From Anaerolineales bacterium UBA2232 (GTDB taxonomy: Bacteria; Chloroflexota; Anaerolineae; UBA2200): a stretch of DNA of 64,000 nucleotides. Shown piece by piece: positions 1-7,286 of this stretch. A program made the position numbers and the translations under genes. The notes below the pieces were generated by a model. That model searched no databases. It worked only from the letters and a program-made list of their open reading frames with translations, and was not told the origin of the DNA. The stretch lies in assembly GCA_002348045.1 (NCBI GenBank), contig DDYO01000023.1, positions 9,742-73,741 on the forward strand. Direction: 5' to 3'. Numbering within the stretch: the stretch's first letter is position 1; each line of letters starts with the position of its first letter.

Positions 1-20
1 AGCTGGGGGAAGGAGCCCTT

Positions 21-923
21 ATGGGGCTGTGCCAGGGCGAGCAGTGGACCGGGAAGGACTGGCGCCGCGACCTCCCACTGCGCATTCCCTTTGTCTTCAG
101 CAAGTATTTTTTCTACGCCAAACTAGTGCGGGATCCCAGCCGAGCCCCTGTTCAGAAGATCAAGGATGTGGCCGTACATACGGGGAATGGCACCAAGCTG
201 AGGCTCCGTATTCACAGTCAGCCCAACATGCTGGTTACCCTCAGCGGAGTGGATGGCTGTGGCAAGACCACCCACGCGCGGGCCTTGACGACCGCGTTTG
301 AGACCTGTCATCTGCGGGCGGACTATGTGTGGACGCGAGCCGGCTCAGCGCGATGGCTGTCGGCGTTGACTCGCCTGCTGGGTGGTCACCGGAAGGCGGC
401 TGCCACGCAGCCTGCAGAAAAGGTCGAGCTCCGCCGACAGCGCTTTCAGTCACCGCTGCTGCGCTGGGGCTGGTCATGGCTGACCACCCTGGAGCTGGTC
501 TCGGAATACGCCTGCAGGGTGGCATGGCCGCTGATTCGGGGGCACGTGGTGATCTGCGATCGCTATGTCTATGACGCCTGGGTGGACCTGGCTGCCAACT
601 CCGGCCGACCGGCCGAGGGTACATTGCCCGCCAGGGTGCTGGGCTGGTTGAGCCCGCGCCCGGCACTCTCCTACTGGTTGGATGTGCCGGCTGAAGCGGC
701 GCACACCCGCGCCCAGGATGCCCTTTCTGAGGAGTTCATGGCTGCTCAGGCAGCGGCGTACCAACGCGTGGCTCAGGCCCATCGCCTGCGCCGGGTGGAT
801 ACACAGCGGGAGGTTGCCGAGAACAACGATGCCCTGGTCTTTGAGGTCTTGAGCACCTACTTTGCCAGGTATTGGACGCTCGTCAACCAGCTGTTTCTAA
901 AGAACCCAGGCCAGTGGAAGTAG
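21..923 (+). CDS. Thymidylate-kinase-like P-loop protein, possibly 5'-extended
   Basis: The kinase-like part starts near residue 70. It has a P-loop GVDGCGKTT at residues 76-84 and a CDRYVYDAW motif near residue 178, the DR(Y/F) signature of dTMP kinases. It therefore probably binds ATP and phosphorylates a nucleotide or sugar-like substrate. The first 70 residues do not belong to the kinase fold, and the reading frame is open to the left edge of the window, so this may be the C-terminal part of a longer fused protein. Against that, AAGGAG sits 5 bases before the ATG at 21 and would make a good ribosome site. It is followed after 14 bases by a glycosyltransferase gene, which suggests a role in the surface-glycan cluster rather than general dTTP synthesis. 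The substrate is not predictable from the sequence. Confidence 0.7.
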   Translation: MGLCQGEQWTGKDWRRDLPLRIPFVFSKYFFYAKLVRDPSRAPVQKIKDVAVHTGNGTKLRLRIHSQPNMLVTLSGVDGCGKTTHARALTTAFETCHLRADYVWTRAGSARWLSALTRLLGGHRKAAATQPAEKVELRRQRFQSPLLRWGWSWLTTLELVSEYACRVAWPLIRGHVVICDRYVYDAWVDLAANSGRPAEGTLPARVLGWLSPRPALSYWLDVPAEAAHTRAQDALSEEFMAAQAAAYQRVAQAHRLRRVDTQREVAENNDALVFEVLSTYFARYWTLVNQLFLKNPGQWK

Positions 924-937
924 TGGAGGAGGACGGC

Positions 938-1906
938 GTGCCGCGCTCTTTTGGCCAGTCATCGCGAGTTCCGCGGGTGCTGGTCGTGACCAACATGTAT
1001 CCCGATGACCAGAACCCGGACTTTGGAACGTTTGTCCAGGAACAGGTGGAAGGTCTACGGGCCCGTGGGCTGCCGGTGGATGTGATCGTTGTTGGTGGCA
1101 AGCGGGACAAGTGGAGTTACATCGATGGAGCCCGGCGCTTCTGGCGCCAAATTCGGCAGCAGGAGTATGACGTGATTCACGCCCACTATGTCTTCTCCGG
1201 CGTAGTGGCGCGGTTGCAGCGTGGTGTACCGTTGGTCGTCAGCTTTCATGGGGCAGCCGAGATGGTAGGCTGGGTAGGGTGGCTCTGCCGGCTGCTGGCA
1301 CCATGGGCCGATGAGGTCACCGTGACTTCTGCTGTGCACAAGCGTGAGCTAGGACGCCAAGATGCCCACATCGTGCCCTGCGGGGTTGATCTCCGACTGT
1401 TCGTCCCCATGTTACGGGATGAGGCCAGGCGTCGTCTGGGCTGGCCCGACGATCGTAGGCGGGTGCTCTTTGTAGGTATCCCGCGCCCGGAGAAACGCCT
1501 GGACCTCATTCAGGCAGCCGTAGCGAGGCTTCAGCACACCGAGCCCGGCGTAGAACTGGTGATTGCCACCGGTCAAGCCCATCACCGCATACCGCTGTTC
1601 ATGAACGCTTGCGACGTGCTGGTCCTGGCGTCGGACCAGGAAGGGTCACCCGTGGTGATCAAAGAGGCTATGGCCTGTAATCTTCCGATTGTATCGGTAG
1701 ATGTAGGGGACGTGGCCCAAGTCATCGGCAGCACCGAGGGCTGTTTCGTGTGCAAACGCGATTCAGAAGACATGGCGAAGAAGCTTGGCTTGGCCCTGGC
1801 GTTTGGTCACCGCACTCAGGGTCGTCAAGTCATCGAGCGATTGGCTCTCGAAAAGACCGTTGATGCGGTGCTCGAAATCTATGAATCCATCTGGCAGAAG
1901 CCATGA
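938..1906 (+). CDS. Glycosyltransferase family 4 (GT-B fold)
   Basis: A GT-B glycosyltransferase of about 322 residues. The N-terminal Rossmann half contains VLVVTNMYPDDQNPDFGTFV and a HAHYVFSG segment. The C-terminal half has the donor-binding stretch around SDQEGSPVVIKEAMAC, which corresponds to the E-x7-E motif of GT4 enzymes. It probably transfers a nucleotide-activated sugar to a lipid-linked or polysaccharide acceptor at the cytoplasmic face of the membrane. I prefer the GTG at 938, which has GGAGGAGG 4-5 bases upstream, over an in-frame TTG at 872 inside the previous gene. The 3' end overlaps the next gene in an ATGA arrangement, so the two are translationally coupled. Confidence 0.9.
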   Translation: MPRSFGQSSRVPRVLVVTNMYPDDQNPDFGTFVQEQVEGLRARGLPVDVIVVGGKRDKWSYIDGARRFWRQIRQQEYDVIHAHYVFSGVVARLQRGVPLVVSFHGAAEMVGWVGWLCRLLAPWADEVTVTSAVHKRELGRQDAHIVPCGVDLRLFVPMLRDEARRRLGWPDDRRRVLFVGIPRPEKRLDLIQAAVARLQHTEPGVELVIATGQAHHRIPLFMNACDVLVLASDQEGSPVVIKEAMACNLPIVSVDVGDVAQVIGSTEGCFVCKRDSEDMAKKLGLALAFGHRTQGRQVIERLALEKTVDAVLEIYESIWQKP

Positions 1907-2385
1907 GCAATAGGCTGATGGTCGTTTTGGGCTCAGGTGGTCATACGAAAGAGATGATCCGTGTGGTGGAGCTGTTAGGCGGCGGCTACACGTACTGCTA
2001 TCTGGTCGCAGCCGATGATGAGCTCTCTCCGCTCAAGATTCAGGTTCCGGGTCCCGTGTACCGCGTAGTGCGGCCCCGCTGGAAGAGCACTGGAGCCGTG
2101 GCCGTGACCGCCCGTACGGTGCTTTCGACCGTTCAGGCAGCAGTCGCCCTGTTGCGATGCCGCCCACGGGCGATCATGAGCACCGGACCCGGTCCCGCGG
2201 TTCCAGCTTCCCTGGTTGCCAAGCTGCTGGGCATCAAGGTTATCTACATAGAGACGGGTTCCAGGGTCTTTGCCCTGTCAGCGAGCGGCAAGATCCTGTA
2301 CCGCTTTGCGGACCTATTCTTCGTGCAGTGGCCCGATCTACAGAGCTTGTACCCCAAGGCCATCTACGCCGGCCGGTTGTGGTAA
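1903..2385 (+). CDS. pssD: PssD/Alg14-like glycosyltransferase subunit
   Basis: A 160-residue protein that starts with a GSGGHTKEM motif, the glycine-rich N-terminus of Alg14/PssD/CpsF proteins. A hydrophobic patch (VPASLVAKLLGIKVIYIE) matches the membrane-anchoring half of this family. Alg14-type subunits hold the catalytic Alg13/PssE partner at the membrane; together they form a split GT-B (GT28-like) enzyme that adds a hexose or hexuronic acid to a lipid-linked sugar. The partner gene starts 2 bases after this stop codon. The start overlaps the stop of the preceding GT4 gene. The sugar transferred cannot be read from the sequence. Confidence 0.88.
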   Translation: MSNRLMVVLGSGGHTKEMIRVVELLGGGYTYCYLVAADDELSPLKIQVPGPVYRVVRPRWKSTGAVAVTARTVLSTVQAAVALLRCRPRAIMSTGPGPAVPASLVAKLLGIKVIYIETGSRVFALSASGKILYRFADLFFVQWPDLQSLYPKAIYAGRLW

Positions 2386-2386
2386 G

Positions 2387-2845
2387 ATGATCTTTGTCAC
2401 CGTCGGTTCTACCGATTTTGATGCTCTGGTTGCGACCATGGACGGGCTGGCTCCTCAGCTGGCAGAGGAGGTCGTTCTGCAGATCGGGCTGGGGACGTAT
2501 GTGCCGCACAACGCCCAGTACTTTCGGTTTGCGCCCAGCCTGACGCCTTTCTACCAACAGGCCAGTGTGGTCGTTGCTCATGGCGGCCTGGGTACCATTG
2601 TGGAGGCGCTTGAGCAAGGAGTCCGGTTGGTGTGCGTGGTGAATCCTACTACGTACGACCGACATCAGGAGCACCTACTGCGCATCTTTGCGGGACAGAA
2701 TCTGCTCCTGTGGTGTCCTGAGTTGTCTGGGCTGGCCGAAGCCATTGGGGAGGCCAGGAACAGGGATTTCTCGCGCTACCAGCCGCCCGAGTGCCATATT
2801 CATGAGGTGATCAAACGGTTTCTGGGCGGGTATCTCAGTGGATAG
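2387..2845 (+). CDS. pssE: PssE/Alg13-like glycosyltransferase catalytic subunit
   Basis: This 152-residue protein begins MIFVTVGSTDFDALV, the typical Alg13/PssE/EpsF N-terminus. It carries the C-terminal GT28 donor-site segment VVVAHGGLGTIVEALEQG, followed by NPTTYDRHQEHL, where family members contact the nucleotide sugar. The length agrees with stand-alone PssE proteins. The ATG at 2387 lies 1 base after the pssD TAA; reading further upstream would run through pssD in another frame and is not credible. PssD and PssE together should make one functional glycosyltransferase for repeat-unit assembly. Confidence 0.9.
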   Translation: MIFVTVGSTDFDALVATMDGLAPQLAEEVVLQIGLGTYVPHNAQYFRFAPSLTPFYQQASVVVAHGGLGTIVEALEQGVRLVCVVNPTTYDRHQEHLLRIFAGQNLLLWCPELSGLAEAIGEARNRDFSRYQPPECHIHEVIKRFLGGYLSG

Positions 2846-2896
2846 TCTAACTGGCGTCTTCAGGCGGTCAGACATTGACGGAGAGGGGACAGGGGG

Positions 2897-3967
2897 ATGA
2901 TTTCGATTGCGACACCGCTGTTGGGCGAGGAAGAGAAGCAGGCTGTACTGGATGTGATTGACTCGAGACAATTGGCCCAGGGGTCCACGGTCGAAGCCTT
3001 TGAGAAGGGATTCGCTGCTCTGTGTGGAGTGCGCCATGCGGTGGCCACCTCGTCTGGAACCACGGCATTGCAGACTGCGGTCCTGGCCCATGGTATAGGT
3101 CCAGGTGATGAGGTCATCACCACACCGTTCACCTTTATCGCTTCTGCCAACGCGGTTGTGCTGGCCGGTGCTCGGCCTGTATTTGTGGACATTGATTCGC
3201 GCTCCTATAATATGGATGCGGGACTAATAGAAGCCGCAATTACCCCCCGCACCAAAGCCATTCTTCCTGTTCATTTGTTCGGAAACCCGTGTGACATGGA
3301 ACGGATCATGGCCATCGCCCGACGCCACGGCTTGGCCGTCATTGAGGACGCATGCCAGGCACACGGGGCCACGGTCGACGGACGCGCTGTGGGCAGCTTC
3401 GGTACGGGCTGCTTTTCGTTCTATCCGACCAAGAACATCACCACGGCCGAAGGGGGCATGCTGACGACCAACAATGATGCGCTCGCGGACCGTGCCCGGT
3501 TGATTCGCAATCATGGTCAGCGTCAAAGGTACTATCACGAGATGATCGGTTTCAATTTTCGGATGACCGAAATCCAGGCGGCCATTGGTGTGGTGCAGCT
3601 TGGCAAGCTCGAAGGGTTTAACGCTCGGCGGCGGGCCAATGCGGCGTTTCTGACGGACCACCTGAAGGGCGTGGTTACTCCTATGGAGGAGCAGGGTCGC
3701 AGGCACGTGTATCACCAGTACTGCATACGGGTTGCAGAGGGACGCGACCGCTTGGCCGAGCACTTGAGGGGGCAGGGAATCGGCACCATGGTCTACTATC
3801 CCGTGCCGGTACACAAGCAGGTTGCGTATGAGCGCTTGGGCTATGCTGATTGCCTGCCGGTTGTGGAGCAGGTCAGCGGGGAGATACTCGCGCTTCCCGT
3901 CCACCCGGCGCTTACGCAGGTTGATCTCAACGCAATCGTTGACGGGGTGAACAGCGCATGGTCCTAA
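2897..3967 (+). CDS. DegT/DnrJ/EryC1-type sugar aminotransferase
   Basis: A 356-residue PLP-dependent aminotransferase of the DegT/DnrJ/EryC1/StrS family, which aminates keto-sugar nucleotides. The Schiff-base lysine is K179 in SFYPTKNITTAEGG. The cofactor-phosphate segment SSGTTALQTA and the VIEDACQAHGA aspartate region are also present. The next gene, a MocA-like dehydrogenase, overlaps by 10 bases. A 3-dehydrogenase beside an aminotransferase is the pairing known from WbpB/WbpE or WlbA/WlbC-type routes to 3-amino sugars on UDP-GlcNAc or UDP-GlcNAcA. I therefore infer a 3-amino sugar for the surface glycan. No acetyltransferase is seen nearby. A GGGG-rich ribosome site precedes the ATG. Confidence 0.92.
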   Translation: MISIATPLLGEEEKQAVLDVIDSRQLAQGSTVEAFEKGFAALCGVRHAVATSSGTTALQTAVLAHGIGPGDEVITTPFTFIASANAVVLAGARPVFVDIDSRSYNMDAGLIEAAITPRTKAILPVHLFGNPCDMERIMAIARRHGLAVIEDACQAHGATVDGRAVGSFGTGCFSFYPTKNITTAEGGMLTTNNDALADRARLIRNHGQRQRYYHEMIGFNFRMTEIQAAIGVVQLGKLEGFNARRRANAAFLTDHLKGVVTPMEEQGRRHVYHQYCIRVAEGRDRLAEHLRGQGIGTMVYYPVPVHKQVAYERLGYADCLPVVEQVSGEILALPVHPALTQVDLNAIVDGVNSAWS

Positions 3968-4950
3968 GAGCTGCGGTTATCGGCGTGGGAATGATGGGGC
4001 GGAACCACGCGCGAGTGTATGCGCAAATGGAAGGCTCCCGGCTGGTTGCTGCAGCTGACAGCGATGTCCGTGCGTTGGAGAGCATTGCGCGGGTGTACAA
4101 GGTCAACGTCTACACCGACTATGTCCAGATGCTGGAACAAGAGAAACCGGATCTGGTGTCAATTGCCGTTCCCACGTGCGCACACCTAGCGGTTGCGCTG
4201 GAGGCGATGCATCGTGGGATCCACACTTTCCTGGAGAAGCCTATCGCTGCTTCGGTGGAAGAAGGCAACGAGATCCTGCGGTGTGCAGCGGAAACTGGGG
4301 TCAAGGTGGCGGTAGGCCACATCGAGCGCTTTAATCCTGCGGTTATCGAGCTGAAAAGGCAGCTGGATACCGGTCAGTTGGGGCGGATCTTCCAGATCCA
4401 TGCGCGACGTGTCGGGCCTTTTCCTTCACGAATCTCGGATGTAGGGGTCGTCGTCGACCTCGCAACCCACGAGCTCAACCTTCTAGAGCATCTCGTCGGG
4501 TCGGAAGTGGAGAGCGTTTACGCCGAAATGCGCCAGCGGATTCATGCCAGCCAGGAGGACATGGTCACTGCCATACTGAGGTTCAAGGACGGTACCGTGG
4601 GCATCCTGGATGTTAACTGGCTGACCCCTACCAAGATCCGTGAGCTGTACTTGATTGGCGAAAAGGGCATGTTCTCCGTGAACTACCTGACCCAGGACCT
4701 TTTCTTTTATGAAAATGACTTTCTCAATGGCAACTGGGAAGGGCTAGCCATCATGGGTGTGAGTGAAGGACGCAAGATCCGTCACAACATCAAGCGCAAG
4801 GAGCCGTTGCTGGCGGAGCTGGAATCCTTCCTGCAAGCCATCAAGAATGACAGCGAACCAAAAATCAGTGGACAGGAGGCGCTCAGGACCGTGCACCTGG
4901 CCCATTGTGTCCTGGAGTCAGGGCGCACTCACAGGGTTGTCCCGGTATAG
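3958..4950 (+). CDS. Gfo/Idh/MocA family sugar dehydrogenase
   Basis: A 330-residue NAD(P)-dependent oxidoreductase with an N-terminal Rossmann fold (GVGMMG at 9-14), the family EKP motif at 93-95, and HIERFNP at 121-127, which is typical of UDP-GlcNAc(A) 3-dehydrogenases of the WlbA/WbpB type. DLATHEL near 167-173 supplies the conserved histidine of the active site. The likely reaction is oxidation of C3 of a nucleotide-linked amino sugar, giving the ketone used by the overlapping aminotransferase. It is the last gene of the first glycan cluster. The 135 bases after it contain no convincing terminator. Confidence 0.88.
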   Translation: MVLRAAVIGVGMMGRNHARVYAQMEGSRLVAAADSDVRALESIARVYKVNVYTDYVQMLEQEKPDLVSIAVPTCAHLAVALEAMHRGIHTFLEKPIAASVEEGNEILRCAAETGVKVAVGHIERFNPAVIELKRQLDTGQLGRIFQIHARRVGPFPSRISDVGVVVDLATHELNLLEHLVGSEVESVYAEMRQRIHASQEDMVTAILRFKDGTVGILDVNWLTPTKIRELYLIGEKGMFSVNYLTQDLFFYENDFLNGNWEGLAIMGVSEGRKIRHNIKRKEPLLAELESFLQAIKNDSEPKISGQEALRTVHLAHCVLESGRTHRVVPV

Positions 4951-5085
4951 AAAGGTCAGCCACCACCCCGCGAACCGTATCCTGTATTATGAAAATTCCG
5001 TCATATTCGTAGCTAAGAGGCATATTTCGTGCTCATTGTGTAGTAGGGGACGGTGGGGTGAGGCATCTGACTTGGACGACGCGAT

Positions 5086-7266
5086 ATGAATAGGGGTCGA
5101 TTAATCCTGGCTGCAGGCATCGCGGTAGCGCTGGCAATGGCTGCTACTGTGGCTGCTGGGCCAGTTGCCAAGTTGCCTGCCAATCAGGCTGGTTCCCGGG
5201 GCATATATATCCAGTATGACAACGTACTGGATAACATTGACCAGGCGCATGGGTTTTCCGTGGCGGGCGGGCACATGCGTTGGACCTGGAAGAGCCTGGA
5301 GCCGACCAGGGGCACGCGCCTTTTCGAAAGCGCTATACGCCCATTCATCTCCCAGCAAGCGGAACGCGGTAAGAAGGCGGCTCTGGGAATCGAGACGTTC
5401 GTGGGCCGTATCAACGTAAGCCCCCCGTATGGCTCTCTGGCGGTTCCTCAGTGGTTGTGGACTCAGTACCCGAGTGTTGCTCCGTACAACACCGTGAGCA
5501 ACGATGGCTGGCATGTTCTGAACTTTCTGGACCCCAACTACCAGGCTCGCTACGCCGAGTTTATCAATGCCCTCGCCGATTGGCTGGCAGCGAATCCGAC
5601 TCTGGCGGCCAATGTCGGGTGGATCGAGATGGGCGTGGGCATGTACAGCGAGACCCAGCCCAGTGATCAGTGGGTGACGCGCAACAAGCCAGACTATGAC
5701 TACTATGCCAACCGCGCTCCTGGCGGTGAGAGCCCGCCTGGCTGGACCGGCAATGATTGGCGCAAGTACGTCAACTGGTGTACGGATACGTACTATCACG
5801 CCTTTCGGGTACGGAATCCCGGATTGGCGGCCATCCCTATCTTTCTCAATTGCGCGCCGGATTTCAAGAGCCAGCGAACGGCTTTTACCGACTATGCTGC
5901 TGGCAAGGGCGTTGGCCTCAAGAACAACGGGCTGCAAGCGGATCGCTATCCTGCGACCCTCTACCAGCCTTTGGACAAGTGGTGGAGCTCTGCGCCTATT
6001 GCCTTGGAAACGTATGAGCAGTGGCTTACCAACGAAACGAAACTGTACTGGGGCGTCCTTTGTGCTCTGGACAAGCACGCGGATGTGCTGGAGCCTGACC
6101 GTTGGCTGCTGATCGATCGCGACAAGCAGCCACGGGCCAATTATGTTGCCATTTGGAACTGGGCTGCGCCATTCCTGGGCGTGGATGTCTGGACCACACC
6201 CTCTGTGTGGTGTGCCTTGCGGGATAGCCAATTCGGTAGCGGGGAGAGGGGCAACTTTGAGTTCTTCCTGTCTCAGGACCGTAGCTACGGGCCTAACGGC
6301 GACACGGTGGCTATCACCGAGGATGACATCACGCCGGGGGTGAAGGAAGGACGCTATACTCGCCGCACCAATCAGGCGTCGGGCCACACCAATATGTGGT
6401 TTCGCATCGCCGACCAGTATGTCAACGGGAACGCCAGCCGGGAACGCTTTGTGGTGAAAGTGACCTACCTGGACCGGGGCAGGGACACCTGGGCGCTGAC
6501 CTACGATTCACTCACCGGTGAGAAGCAGGCCGGCTTGGTGACCAAGGACAATACCAACACATGGAAGAAAGCCACTTTTGTTCTGGACGACGCCCGGTTC
6601 GGGAACGGTATCGGTACGCAGGCAGACCTGAGGCTTGATAGTATGGGCGACGGCGATGACTTTTTCCACATGGTGGAGGTGCAGAAGAGTGGCGATGCCG
6701 ACCCTACCCCAACCCCCACTCCAACGCCGACAAGTACGCCGGTTCTGTGCAGCATCGACGGCCGTGTGGCTTTGCAGGGCCGTCCTGCGGCGCCCCACGT
6801 TCAGTGGTCGGTGCCCATCACGGTCAAGGTGGGCGGTACTGTCTACGAAGTGACGACGGACAACGAGGGGGGCTTTACGCTGTCCGGACTGCCCCCTGGT
6901 GATTATGATATCCAGGTCAAAGGCGCCCACACATTGAGCAATATTCGTCGCAACGTGACACTGGGAGCCGGCGTCAATACCCTGGATATGGGGACTCTGT
7001 TGGAGGGCGACTCTGATGACAACGATCGAGTCGACTCGAGTGATTTTGGGATACTGCGCCGCTCATACTTTATGGCTCGTGGCCAGCCTGGGTATTTTGA
7101 GGGTGCGGACTTTGACCACGATGGGGTGGTGAACTCGGCGGACTTTGCCCTCCTGCGCAGCAACTACTTCCGCAGTGGTCCTGTGGAGCTGACAATCGTG
7201 GCCGGAGTTCAACCGGCGGAAGTGAGCGGCGCAATGGGCGCTGGTATCACTGTATCGGCACCCTAA
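5086..7266 (+). CDS. Secreted glycoside-hydrolase-like protein with C-terminal dockerin
   Basis: A 726-residue exported protein. Residues 1-25 form a signal peptide. Residues 30-370 resemble a TIM-barrel glycoside hydrolase of the beta-galactosidase (GH42-like) type, with VPQWLW, FLDPNYQARY and VGWIEMGVGMYSE segments; the acidic residues in the last are candidate catalytic positions. Residues 372-537 look like a beta-sandwich carbohydrate-binding region (NMWFRIADQY, FGNGIGTQ). A TP-repeat linker (about 539-552) leads to a carboxypeptidase-regulatory-like domain and then a type I dockerin at 641-695 with two calcium loops (DSDDNDRVDSSD and DFDHDGVVNSAD). It ends soon after, without a YLPL tail. 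The enzymatic assignment is tentative because I cannot match an exact GH family. No strong ribosome site precedes the ATG. Confidence 0.85.
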   Translation: MNRGRLILAAGIAVALAMAATVAAGPVAKLPANQAGSRGIYIQYDNVLDNIDQAHGFSVAGGHMRWTWKSLEPTRGTRLFESAIRPFISQQAERGKKAALGIETFVGRINVSPPYGSLAVPQWLWTQYPSVAPYNTVSNDGWHVLNFLDPNYQARYAEFINALADWLAANPTLAANVGWIEMGVGMYSETQPSDQWVTRNKPDYDYYANRAPGGESPPGWTGNDWRKYVNWCTDTYYHAFRVRNPGLAAIPIFLNCAPDFKSQRTAFTDYAAGKGVGLKNNGLQADRYPATLYQPLDKWWSSAPIALETYEQWLTNETKLYWGVLCALDKHADVLEPDRWLLIDRDKQPRANYVAIWNWAAPFLGVDVWTTPSVWCALRDSQFGSGERGNFEFFLSQDRSYGPNGDTVAITEDDITPGVKEGRYTRRTNQASGHTNMWFRIADQYVNGNASRERFVVKVTYLDRGRDTWALTYDSLTGEKQAGLVTKDNTNTWKKATFVLDDARFGNGIGTQADLRLDSMGDGDDFFHMVEVQKSGDADPTPTPTPTPTSTPVLCSIDGRVALQGRPAAPHVQWSVPITVKVGGTVYEVTTDNEGGFTLSGLPPGDYDIQVKGAHTLSNIRRNVTLGAGVNTLDMGTLLEGDSDDNDRVDSSDFGILRRSYFMARGQPGYFEGADFDHDGVVNSADFALLRSNYFRSGPVELTIVAGVQPAEVSGAMGAGITVSAP

Positions 7267-7286
7267 TCTGAATGAGGTGAATCTGG

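Noticed and set aside
5101..6387. A 428-codon open frame opposite the first GH-like gene
   Set aside because: Same reasoning: low-complexity, motif-free antisense shadow of a well-supported secreted protein.
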